The position numbers and the translations under genes were made by a program. A stretch of 64,000 nt of DNA from Dipteris shenzhenensis (Eukaryota > Polypodiophyta > Polypodiopsida > Gleicheniales). The DNA lies in NCBI GenBank assembly GCA_047967505.1, contig CM106538.1, one strand, 5' to 3'. The notes beneath the pieces are model-generated. The model was not told the DNA's origin and searched no databases. It saw only the letters and a program-made list of their open reading frames with translations. This document shows, piece by piece, positions 44,635 through 54,937 of the stretch. Each line of letters opens with the position of its first letter. Positions within the stretch are counted from its first letter, which is position 1.

Positions 44635-44870
44635 AAAGTTCATTTCTGTCAAATCCTGAAGGAATTTCACCATCACGTAGAAGGGAAAAGTGTCTAGCAC
44701 GTTGCCAAGACCCCAAAAAGCCCAAAACCCACCATGACGTGAATTTTACCAAAATGCCCAAATTCGCGTCGTGGCGGGTTTTAGGCTTTCTAGGGTCTTG
44801 GCGACGTGCCGAACACTTTTTCCTTCTGTGCAACGATGAAATTTCTTTAGGATTTGACAGAATTCAAAAC
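44635..44870. repeat. ~235-bp foldback (arms ~105 bp)
   Basis: The left arm (about 44640-44745) and the reverse complement of the right arm (about 44755-44868) share TCTGTCAAATCCT, GAAGG, AAAGTGT, GCACGT.GCCAAGACCC and AAAACCC.CCA.GACG.GAATTT, at roughly 80-85% identity by eye. The centre is only a few bases. The same peptide-like string appears on both strands because of the symmetry. It could be a foldback or MITE, or a source of a long hairpin RNA. Confidence 0.82.
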
Positions 44871-44880
44871 TTACATTAAA

Positions 44881-45071
44881 ATGATCAGTTAATGCAGTCA
44901 TAGAAATGGAAAATACACAACAATGCGATAGTGTAGAGAATGTTGATATATTTTATTAAAAAAGATCGGCCCTTGGGCCTTAGATACAAGATAGTGCCTT
45001 CAAGGGCAGGGGTTGGTCTAAGTCCTAAGAGTGGGCTGCAAGAGAATCTAGGGCTTCAAACTTGGGTCACT
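44881..45071. other. Non-coding flank of the histone relic
   Basis: No feature seen apart from a short AT-rich start. It includes sequence downstream of the histone H3-like stop codon (minus strand). Confidence 0.4.
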
Positions 45072-45224
45072 TTATAGCCACTTCACCAAAACCATGTCCT
45101 TGTCCATGACCATGATGCGCTTTGCATGGATGGCACACAAGTTGGCGTCCTTGAATAGAGCGGTGGTCACTTACTCCACCGCCTCTTGGAGCGCCCCCAT
45201 AGCTCCTGTGCTGAATTGCATGTC
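45072..45224 (-). pseudogene. Histone H3-like pseudogene, C-terminal half
   Basis: The minus-strand frame reads QFSTGAMGALQEAVE, stop, then ALFKDANLCAIHAKRIMVMD and a stop at 45072. It aligns with the histone-fold part of H3 (..ALQEAAE, ALFEDTNLCAIHAKR). Spacing around the first loop is as in canonical H3, without the extra residues common in centromeric H3. One in-frame TAA and divergence in the C-terminus (arginines lost) show it is non-functional. The other half is beyond the Copia-2 insertion at 52077. Confidence 0.85.
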
Positions 45225-45481
45225 TGACAAAATATGAAGAGGGGAGAGGAGAAGAGTGGAGATGAGGAGAGAGGGCACAGCTAGAGAGCACACCACAAAT
45301 GACTAACTATACACTAGATTTAGTTTAAAAAATAGAATATATACAAACCCATTTAGGGTTAGGGTTAGGGGATCTAACCTTTTCCTTCATAGCACTCTAT
45401 AAGGTTAGTGCTATGCACATATGATCACGTGATGGTGCTATGCACACATGATCACATGATGTTGAGCGTGAACTCTCAACA
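45225..45481 (-). repeat. Copia-2 3' LTR
   Basis: 257 bp, TGTTGAGAGTTC..ATATTTTGTCA on the minus strand. It contains a ~27-bp internal tandem duplication (CACGTGAT / CACATGAT variants, the first with a G-box CACGTG) and a GGGTTAGGGTTAGGGG telomere-like run. It differs from the 5' LTR by only a few bases and a 2-bp indel. Confidence 0.95.
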
Positions 45482-45599
45482 CCTTCCCTCAAGATCAACA
45501 TCATGAAGTAGGCCTTCCCTCAAGATGATGATTCTGGGGAATCGAAGAAGGACTGAGCATTACATTCCATCACACCCCTTTAATGGGAATGTCCTTCCT

Positions 45600-48500
45600 C
45601 TATGTCAAACCAAGAGCTAGTCGGTGTTTCTCGAATAGCTCTTTATCGAGTGGTTTGGTAAAGATGTCTGCAACATTTTCTTTGCTATCACAATGCTGTA
45701 GTGTGATGTCACCAAGTAACACTCTTTCTTTGATGAAGTGCTCTCTGACATCAATGTGCTTTGTCCTGGAGTGATATACTAGATTTTTGGCCAATTCTTG
45801 AGCCGATTGATTATCACAGTATATTGTTGTCGGCCGATTGATTATCACAATAGTCTTCTCAGCCATATAGCCTCACATGCACCTATAGTGAGTGCTCTAT
45901 ATTCTGCTTCAATCGAAGACAAAAAATAGTTGGTTGTTTGTTTGACAACCATGATACAGCACCTTGACCAAGGAAAAATGCATATCCCTGTGTCGATCTC
46001 CTGGTCTCATGATCTGCGGCATAGTCACTGTCACAGTATCCATGCAACCATGGATGACCTTCTTTGTATTCTATCCCAAACTGCCTTGTACCTCTGATGT
46101 ATCTCAAGACTCTTTTGGCTACATTCTAGTGAGACTGTTTTGGATTTTCCATAAACTATGCTAGTGAGCTAAATCGGCAAAATACTTGTCGATTCTGCTG
46201 TACCAACTTCTGGGTGCTTGTTTTAAGCCGTAGAGACTTTTCTTGAGATGGCAAACCTTATTCTCCTTTCCTGGTTCAACATAACCTACTGGTTGTTTCA
46301 TGTAGACTTCCTTGTCTAGATAACCATTGAGAAATGCATTCTTGACATCAAGCTGATACACATTCCATTTGCTGAGTGTCGCTAGTGATATCAAGAACTA
46401 TATGGAATCCATCTTTGCTACTGGAGCATAAGTCTCATCATAGTCTTGATCATATTCTTGTGCAAATCCTTTTGCAACTAGTGTGGCTTTGTATCTCTGA
46501 ATATTGCCATCTGGATTGTACTTCACTTTGTATACCCATTTGTTTGCTATGGCCTTCTTTCCTGGTGGAAGGTCGCATAATTCCCAAGTATTATTTTTAT
46601 ACAAAGCATCCATTTCATCATTCATAGCAGTTTGCCATTCTGGCTTGTCCACTGCAGCTTCGAAGTACACTGGCTCTGTAGCCATGATGGTAGTCATAAG
46701 AGCATAGTTGGTGGTTTCCACCTGAATTGCTTTGCTTTTTTGAGCATATGTCAATCTGCTGGAGGTCTGCTTTCCCTAGTAGACCGTCTGAGCTGCTGTG
46801 GCTCTACTTGGGGTGTTGATGGCAATTCTTGCTCTTCTTCATCAACCTGTTCTGTAGATGACTGTGAAGTCGATGCTTCTATCTCCTGTGTAGGTGAGGT
46901 TTTCCATTCTGATTCCTCATCAAAGATTACATCTCTGGAGATAATGACTTTGCAGTTGATGGGATCATACAATTTGTATGCTTTGCTTTCTTCACTATAG
47001 CCAACCATGATGCCTTTGCTTGACTTTGCATCCAATTTCCTGCGATGATCATCATATATGTGGGCATATGCTATGCAACCAAATATGCGGAGATGCCCAA
47101 TGTGTGGCTTGTGTCCAGTGAATGCTTCATAAGGAGTCATACCCTGTATCGGTTCGATAGGAAGACGATTAAGCAAGTAGTTTGTTGTAGCTATTGCTTC
47201 TGCCCAATACTGATTCAAAAGATGCTTTTCACTAAGCATTGCTCTAGCACTGTCTGCTAAAGTCCCATTCTTCCTTTTAGCTCTTGCATACTGCTGAGGA
47301 GTATCTGCACATGGGAATTGTCTTCGAATGCCATGATTTCTGCAAAAGTTCATGAATGCTGAAGACATGTATTCACCTCCTTTATCTAATCTAATGACCT
47401 TGATCTTTTTGCCTGTCTGGTTTTCTACCATGGCTTTGAATTCTTGAAATCTGGAAAACACTTCAGATTTCTCTTTTAGAAAGTAGACCCAACAATATCT
47501 GCTGTAGTCGTCGATGAAAGTCAAGTAGTAAAGTGAACCATTGATGTTGCAGGTCTGGGCATAACCCCATACATCTATATGTATCAAATCAACAATACCT
47601 GATGCACGAGAGGTACTTCTGATAAAGTTGGTTCACTTTTGTTTGCCGAAGCAGCATGCTTTGCAAACTTTTCCAAGAAACTGTAGCTTCGGAATCCCAA
47701 TTGCCATATTTTGATTCTTGAGATCTAACAAGTACTTGAAGTTGACATGACCATATCTCTTGTGCCATTTTGCAGATATTGGCATTTGTTGTGGTTGAGC
47801 TAACATGGCATGCTTATCTAGTACTGTAGCTAGCATTCTGTATAAGCATCCTTCCTTGACACCTTTTGCTACTAGTTGACATCTTTTGGATTTATCTCTG
47901 ATAGTGCATTCATCACTATCAAAGATGACTTTGTAATTGTGTTCTGTCATTGGACCTACTGACAAAAGGTTCTTGCTGAGCTTCGAAACATAGAGCACAT
48001 CTTTCACTAATCCTTTTGTACTAGTGAAATTGTTCATAGGGATAACACCTGTCCCTTGAACTGGATTCGGTGTATTATTGTCTACTGTGTAGATGATATT
48101 TTTCTATCCTTCTAACGGCTTCATTTCTGTGAACCTTTCCTAATGATTTGTCATGTGAGATGATGCACCGTTGTCGATGTACCAAGGATCCTGTTCCACT
48201 TGGTTGACTTGATAGCTGTTATCCTCTTTGGGATTGAAATTAGTGTCTAGGTACACTGTATAAGTCTGATGCAATTCCTCGCTTGCAAGAAACATATTTC
48301 CATGTTCATTTGCAAAATGACTGTGACTAGAATGTCCACCACGATGATTTCCTCTGCCTCGAGAATTCCCTCGATTATTGCTAGACTGATTGCCTTAGTC
48401 GTACTGCTTCTCGGCGGTAATCTCTTTCATAGTGTCCAAACTTGTGACAGTAGTTGCACTAAATGTTTGAGACATTGGTGGATCCATTCCCTCTTCCTTG

Positions 48501-49379
48501 GAATCTTCCTTGGTTGGAATGATTTCCTCTTTGCTGATTGCTGAGGATGATGCTGATACTGATGTTGATGCTGACTTTGATTTTGTTGCTGATGATGACC
48601 ACTTTTCTGATATGATCTACCTCTACCTTTACCTCTGCCTCTGCTTCTGTCTGAAGGTGTGAATGCCTGATCATTAGAATGACCTTTACGTGCTTGAATA
48701 GCTTGAGTTCTGAGTTCTTCACCAAGTAGAACTGATTGAAGTTCTTCCAGTGTCAGAATTTGTCGTTGGATGGCAATACTCTAGACTAGATTCTCGTATC
48801 CCTCTCCTAGTCCATTCAAAATGACTTGAACCATTTCTGCAAGGTTCATAGTCTCTCCTTCTACTACAAGTTGATTGTTATAGTCTTTTATGCAGAGTAC
48901 ATTTAAGCATGACCAGTTTCACTGCTGTTGCGGAAACTCTGGTTGATCTAGCTTCTCAGTGTGAGAATCCTAAATGTGTTCTTGGACTCGTAGAGAGCTG
49001 CAAACATATCCCATGCTTCTTTCGATGTCTTGACTATGTTGTGCTGTCCTAGCATGACATCTTGCACATTCTGCTTGATCAGGTGATAGGCGTACTTGTC
49101 TTTCTTATCCCATTCTGCCTGAGCTTGGGCAATGGCAGGATCTGCTACTGGTGCGAAAATTGTTTGTGTAGATGTAGATCCCATTGCTAGTGTTGTGACA
49201 ACAGATGGAGTAGAGCTACTAGTGGCTAGATTGTCCAATGGTCTAGGTGTAGACCCATCGACATACTCCCATTTGTCCTAAAGTACATGAATGGTCTCCA
49301 TTCAGTATTTCCATGTACCATAATTGGAGTTGTCTAACTTAGCATATGCCTCTAGATTGAGGTTGCTAGTTGTAGACAT
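45600..49379 (-). pseudogene. Copia-2 gag-pol, frameshifted
   Basis: Starts at ATG 49379 (MSTTSNLNLEAYAKLDNSN). gag shows an early TGA (KY-stop-MET). Downstream come an Arg/Ser-rich segment (48725-48459), a pre-integrase region (WHKRYGHVNFKYL), integrase (MIHIDVWGYAQTC, VIRLDKGGEYMSSAF; 47587-46751), RT in two pieces (46754-46398, 46394-46161; MDVKNAFL-type [13 protein letters not shown]) and RNase H in two pieces (GYCDSDYAADHETRRSTQGY; HSRTKHIDVREHF). Several frame breaks make it inactive. Integrase C-terminal sequence, KCMVGYSEESKAYKLYD-like, is normal for copia. Confidence 0.88.
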
Positions 49380-51821
49380 GGTGCAAGAAATGTACTCAAA
49401 AGTGTCGTGAAAATCTCTGTATGAATCAACTGCAAATAAACTGACTATGCCAAGTGAAATCTCCGAACCATCGGTGAACATAAAACTGCAATATATAAAA
49501 TATGATATGTATTACAAGGCTTGTGGCAATGATGCCGGGAATAGCCAAGAGGCTTTACAAGACTGAAATGATGTGCACGATGCCGTGAGATAGCCGAATA
49601 GGCTTCACAATAGTGGCATGTGTGTGTGAAATAAAGTGCTATCTGCCCACTAAAATAACCTGCAATGCCTCTGTACTCTCTAAAGTTTGCTCAATGAACT
49701 GATGAACATAAGGTTTCAGGTAATGTAATGATGTGAAACCGTATGTGAGTGTATGGATTGACTGTACTAATCGAGAATTTTGGGCATGGCTTAGATTGGC
49801 AACTTGGCAAAATTCAAAGCGTCCCCTCTATGGCGATCTAGTCTACTTTGATCTAGATCTATACCAACCATCGATCGATGAAAGAACATCAAATAATTCC
49901 TTTTCTTTTGTTCTTTTTAAGTGTTGGGTCAGATGCATCGATGTAGAGGCAAATGTGCATGAAGGAAGTGGTTTTGTCAGCGAGGCTCAAATGTGAGTGT
50001 AACTTGCACCAAAATGTGCGCGTGATGTAATGAGCATGTAGAGCACAAAAAAATGAGTGATTTTCCTTTTTAAAGCACCCTCAAATTCTTCCTAGATCAA
50101 GAGATATGACTTGATCTAGGTGGAGGGGCAAAAGGAGTGCAAATGGTGCTCAATGATGATGTGTCACTATGGGTCACATGCAGTGTGATGTGGCACTATG
50201 CCTAGCAAGAGGTGTGCCTGTAAAGCCCTGTGCTGAGGTGGTAGAAGTGGTCACATGCAGTGACTGTGAAGCACTGTGTGTGCCTGCAGAGGTCAGTGCT
50301 GATTGGATAGTTGAGGTGGCACTACTGAGGTGGCACAGATGATGATGTCAGTAGATGATGTGGCAATGATGGCATGGCAGATGGCATGTTAGAGGTGATG
50401 TGGCAAATGATGTGTTTGTGTTGACATGGAATACTGACGTGGCAGTGATGACATGGACTGATGATGTGGATGTCGGTGATGATGTGGTAATCGATCATGA
50501 TGTGGCAGTTGGTGATGACGTGGTTGCCACCATGGCAAATGACATGGCTGATAAGTTTAACGTGGCATTGGTGGATGACGTGACACTGATAAGATGAGTT
50601 GATGACATGGTAGATGAAGGAGGCTATTGACGTGGCAAGATAAGATGCCACGTGGATCAACCTTGACCAAACATAGCTGTGGTGACCCAATTAAAGTTTA
50701 CCTGATCCGGGGTAATCTGACCACGGTTATGCTAACTAACCCTATCAATCCTTGAGGATAAGGTGGACATGTGGTGATTCTTGAGCTACCAGAATCTGAA
50801 GAGATTTCGTTCGAGATCTAGGGAATCCGTTGCCCTCGAGCTTTCGTTGACGGAAGCAGAGGTGTTGCTTTGCTGAGGCTTGGATGGCACCGACACGGAC
50901 GCTGTCTTTGGAGCGGCATGCTTTGAGAAGCAACTCGGTGGATGCTTTGTCTACTTGTTGGAGAGGTAAGCCATGGGCTGCTTGTCAACCAAGTGTTCGA
51001 GAAGCGCTGGCATGCAGAGGAGCACAGGCTTATAGAAAGCTTGTATGCGCTGGAGAGGTTGGGCGGCTGTTTGTCGTAAAGGAAGGCCAAGCTTTTGTTG
51101 GAGCAGGTCATGACGTGTAGACTATGGCAGCCGTGGAGAGCCCTTCTTGTCACTGTGTGTGAAGGAGGCACTAGAGCTACGCTTGCATTGGAGAAGCTGC
51201 AGTTGTTTGAGCTTGGTTGTGTCACTGCAATTCGTATAGGTGGCTGTTGAGAGGCTCTATGGAGCCTTGTGCATAGAATGACTCGTTGGAGCCTGTGCAA
51301 GAGTCATTATGTGTGCGATGTGGCTAGAGGAGCGTGATTGTTGTAGGTCGCACGTAGAGGCTACTGTAGGTCAAGTCATTAGATAGAAGGATTGAAAGGC
51401 ATGTTAAGCCGCTCCTCCCAAAGACAGACGAGCAACAAACGGAGAAAAAGAATGGACACTTGAGAACCAAGAAATCCAATCCCCCTCAACAAGATCTCTT
51501 AAAAATCTCTCAAGAGAATGAAGAACTCTTTCTTGTAAGAAGAACTCTCAAAGGCTCTTGGAAACTCTCTCAAAAGAATGAAAATGTATCTCAAAGAACT
51601 TTGAAGAATGAAATGAATGGAATAAGAACTCTCACTACTCTCATACAAAGAAAATCTCTCAAGAATGAGCAAAGGAGATTAATGGGAATCTCTCATGAAT
51701 GCAAATGGATGGAAATTTCTATCATCAACAAAATGAAAGAATGAATGCTCAATCTCTCTCAATCTCTCACGCTCTCAAGGATCTCGATGTCTCAGTAGAA
51801 GACAAGGGAGCTCTGATACCA
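49380..51821 (-). other. Copia-2 long 5' leader
   Basis: 2.4 kb between PBS and gag with no convincing ORF. Parts: 49530-49925 resembles the upstream flank of the nine-exon gene (12340-12860); 50150-50660 is rich in GATGTGGCA / GATGACGTGG words; 50750-51400 is mixed; 51460-51790 is rich in AACTCTC and AAGAATGA words. An intron-like TTATATATTGCAG lies near 49485 on the minus strand, so part of the leader could be spliced. That is speculation. Confidence 0.6.
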
Positions 51822-52076
51822 TGACAAAATATGAAGAGGGGAGAGGAGAAGAGTGGAGATGAGGAGAGAGGGCACAGCTAGAGAGCACACCACAAATGAC
51901 TAACTGTACACTAGATTTAGTTTAAAAAATAGAATATATACAAACCCATTTCGGGTTAGGGTTAGGGGATCTAACCCTTTCCTTCATAGCACTCTATAAA
52001 GTTAGTGCTATGCACATATGATCACGTGATGGTGCTATGCACACATGATCACATGATGTTGAGCGAACTCTCAACA
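51822..52076 (-). repeat. Copia-2 5' LTR
   Basis: 255 bp, very close to 45225-45481. It is followed on its internal side by the PBS (51821 downwards) and on its outer side by the histone H3-like relic. Confidence 0.95.
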
Positions 52077-52215
52077 ATGTTGTCCTTGTATTCCTGTGCT
52101 CTCTCTCGTATGACACATTGGAAGGGAGCATGTGGGATCAGGTTGTCAGTGGTCTTCTACATTTTCCTGATCTCCCTTAGGGCCTGCGCTCCTGGCTTTG
52201 CTCTATACAGCTTCT
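52077..52215 (-). pseudogene. Histone H3-like pseudogene, N-terminal half of the fold
   Basis: The minus strand reads YRAKPGAQALREIRKM, stop, KTTDNLIPHAPFQCVIRERA, QEYKDNM, aligning with H3 ..[38 protein letters not shown]. The frame joins that of 45072-45224 across the Copia-2 insertion. A TAG replaces the residue after REIRK(M). The tail upstream (to about 52400) is basic and Glu-rich but not clearly H3. Absence of introns would fit a retro-copy; this cannot be decided here. Confidence 0.85.
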
Positions 52216-53480
52216 GACTCTTGGTGGAGGCTGTATAGGTACCTGAACAAGATCCCACGGCCTCCTATCTACCTTGAATTTCTTCCACTGCTCTTGTCTG
52301 CATTGATCCTCCTCTGGCTCCTCCCTTCGCAGACGTCTTAAGCTTTGTCCTTCTTTGGGATGGGTCTTCCTCGGAGTCTACTTTACTCTCTTCATGGGCA
52401 CAGGGATCATCTCTATGTTTGGCTATATCACTGGGAGAGGGAAGATGGTGCTCAGACTGGTAGTCTATTGTGGCCCATAGGAAGCCTCTCTATGTCCAAA
52501 AGGTTATCGAACACATTTTGTTTGATCGGGACAGGGCTCTCATGGGGAGGGGAAGGCCGAGGTGAAGGCTGAGGCGAAGGTTAAGGGGAAGGCAGAGGGG
52601 AAGGTTGAGGGGAAGGTTGAGGGTCAAAGGCTGGGGGGAAGGCTCATGCTCAGGATAGTTGGGGGAGGGCTCACGAGAGTCCTAGGAGACCTCAAGAGAG
52701 TTGGGGGAGGGCTCACGAGACTCGAGGGAGGCACCATCGGACCTGGATAGGTTCATGTGCACAGATGCCATGGAGGTGGTGGACCTAGAGAAGGAAGGGT
52801 GGAGGCAGCGTCCAATGGGTCTAGTAGTGTTCTTCACTCTTGCCATTGAATAATGAGAGTTAGGGTTTTTTTTAACGTGTTATATAGGCCCATCATGTTT
52901 TGACATCCCTTGTAATTACGTTTAGGGTTTCATCATGCCCCCTTCCAACCCCCCCCACCCTCGTCGTCCTCCCCTCCCATTGCCCTCCCCCTACTTGCCC
53001 CGCCCACACCTGTCGCCCTCCCCCATACCCCCCATCAACCCCTCCCCCCACCCTTTCTACCACTCCACCCCTCCCCTTGCCCTGCCCCATGCCCCTCCCT
53101 TCTCTCCCCCCTCCTTCTCTATGTCCCCACTTTCCCCAAAGTCGTGTGAGTACAAAAATTGTGGTCAAAATAAGCAAGATATTAAAGAGTGAGTACACAA
53201 ATTCTGGTCAAAATAAGCAATATATTTATTTCATATTTGTATACAATTACACCATAGCTTCTGTTGGTGGTTCGACCCATCTGCTCCCTTCTCTCACTCT
53301 AGCTTGCAACCAACGTGCAACTCCTCGACTCCCTATGGATGCTTTCCAAGCACTATGCCTTCTATTCTTTGATACAATTTGAACTGCCACTACAAGGCAT
53401 AGGCCCTTTTCCCTCCCTTTTCCGATGGTTAAGCACCGACGTTTAGTGCGCACGAGGCGCTAATCATCGGTATGCAAAGC
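52216..53480. other. Non-coding: GA-rich, C-rich and short direct repeats
   Basis: 52540-52640 has repeated GGGGAAGG(T/C)(T/G)GAGG words. GTTGGGGGAGGGCTCACGAG occurs twice (about 52659 and 52700). 52920-53120 is C-rich. A ~40-bp direct repeat with GGTCAAAATAAGCAA recurs at about 53160 and 53207. No gene is supported. Confidence 0.6.
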
Positions 53481-53487
53481 GGGCTTA

Positions 53488-53604
53488 AAAAGTGTCACTA
53501 TATAGCGACACTTTTATAAACATTGCTATATAGCGATGTTTATAAAAGTTTCGCTATATAGTGACTTTTGCCAAACTTGTATAAGGTCATTATATAGCGA
53601 CCTT
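53488..53604. repeat. Cluster of four palindromes with CTATATAG-like cores
   Basis: Consecutive inverted repeats: 53488-53515 (AAAAGTGTC / GACACTTTT), 53510-53549 (ACTTTTATAAACAT / ATGTTTATAAAAGT around TGCTATATAGCG), about 53545-53578 (AAAAGT.. / ..ACTTTT around CGCTATATAG) and 53583-53604 (AAGGTC / GACCTT around ATTATATAGC). The arms differ between palindromes while the core stays constant. Confidence 0.85.
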
Positions 53605-53879
53605 TTATAGAGAGTGTTTAAATTTCCCATACCGACCTTTGAAGATAGTTTTACCCAATGACAAAAAAAATTTCTTTTCATACATGTTTATTCCACTCGG
53701 GTGATCTCAACACTGGTACAGTGGCTAGAGCTAGTTTGCAGGTTTTAAAGGATTTCTAGCATTTTGCAGTCCACTCAAAGGATACTAGCAGTTTGTATAA
53801 TGGGTGGGCTATGTTCGGAATAAGATGAACCTCCTGTAATAGCATGTGTGGCTAGTAAATCATTGGACTCCCTTGGCAT
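53605..53879. other. Spacer without recognised features
   Basis: AT-rich to mixed sequence. No ORF, repeat or RNA gene is evident. The left part may be downstream gypsy sequence too decayed to recognise. Confidence 0.4.
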
Positions 53880-54567
53880 TGGTGGGGGGTAGTAACTCCA
53901 GGATGAGTTTGATTTTATTGTGGTCTGTAGAGATTCCATTCCGAAACACTATGTGGCCAAGAATGACACCATGTTTGACCCAGAGCTAGCACTTAAGAGG
54001 ATTAAGGGATATGCGGTATAAGCGAGACTTCTCGAGGATGAGAGCCTGAGGTACTTCAAGTGGTCATTCCACATCGAGTTCACACAGATGTCATCCAAGA
54101 AGACTTCCATGAAATCTCTCAGATGTTCTATGAATACCATGATCATCATCCATTGGAAAGTGGTAGGGGCATTGGTTAATCCAAATATCATCACCCTAGC
54201 TACATACACAACCCACTCGGTTGCAAAGGTGGTTTTATGTTGATCTTGCAGGGCGATAGACATTTGGTTGTAACCTGAGAATTCGTCTAGGAGGTTATAT
54301 GCTTCCTTTCTGGCTACCCTTTCTAGAACATGTTTAGTGGATGGCAAGGGGTAGTACTATGGTCATGCCTAGTGGTAGTGTTAACTTTTTTCAAATCCAC
54401 GCATACTCTAATTTTTCCATTCTTCTTTAGGACTATCACGATGAGTGATACCCAATCCGTATGCTCAATTGCATAGATGAATCCCACATCTATGAGTTTC
54501 TAGATTTCCTCCCTCACTATGAGTGTGTATTTGCCTATGGGCTTGGAGTCCTATGCAAGGAGTGTGT
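53880..54567 (-). pseudogene. Gypsy RT fragment
   Basis: Minus-strand segments: IEHTDWVSLIVIVLKKNGKI, RVCVDLKKVNTTTRHDH, then after a shift LLDEFSGYNQMSIALQDQHK, ATEWVVYVARVMIFGLTNAP and EVFLDDICVNS. These are Ty3/gypsy RT motifs in order (..DEFSGYNQ.., F(G/D)L.NAP, FLDD). The fragment is bounded on the right by Copia-1c (54573) and its pol neighbours are missing. Stops and a frameshift near 54345 break it. Confidence 0.85.
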
Positions 54568-54572
54568 GACTG

Positions 54573-54937
54573 TGTGAAGATTGTGGGAGAGAGGGAAGGA
54601 GTCTCACTTGCGGCTTTCTCACATGCACAATGGGGGAATACACACAAAGGTGGAGGCTGAAAACAGTTTTCCTCTTCTTAGTTGTGAAAAGCCAAAAGAA
54701 CTCAAGTACAAAGAAATAGAAGAACCCTATATGTGGGTCTCAAACCAAACTCAACTAACTAAGGTGGCATACTAACTGAGCCACGAACTAGTGTAGATAA
54801 GGATTGCTGTCATCCAGCTATTATTCATGGGCGGTGTACCAACCGCATCTCCAGCCGCATCTCCAGCTAACAAGTCAGTGACATAAATGCACAACAGTCA
54901 CCCTGGCATATCGCGAGTGGAGCTCGATATCTCAACA
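54573..54937 (-). repeat. Copia-1c 3' LTR
   Basis: 365 bp. It carries a 12-bp tandem duplication (CCGCATCTCCAG unit) also present in the 5' LTR. Confidence 0.94.

Larger units (their letters stand above)
45225..52076 (-). mobile_element. Copia-2: full-length Ty1/copia element
   Basis: 6,852 bp with LTRs at both ends (45225-45481 and 51822-52076). The PBS inside the 5' LTR reads TGGTATCAGAGCTCCCTTG, and the purine tract before the 3' LTR reads GAGGGAAGG. Flanks are ATGTC (left) and ATGTT (right), a 5-bp target duplication with one change. Removing the element restores a continuous histone H3-like frame. It has an unusually long 2.4-kb leader between PBS and gag. Confidence 0.93.

Noticed and set aside
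45340-45375. Telomere-like GGGTTAGGGTTAGGG as an interstitial telomere
   Set aside because: The same run occurs in both Copia-2 LTRs, so it is part of the LTR.
50818-51300. 160-codon minus-strand frame in the Copia-2 leader
   Set aside because: No motif, Ser/Arg-rich mixed composition and not continuous with gag; treated as leader.
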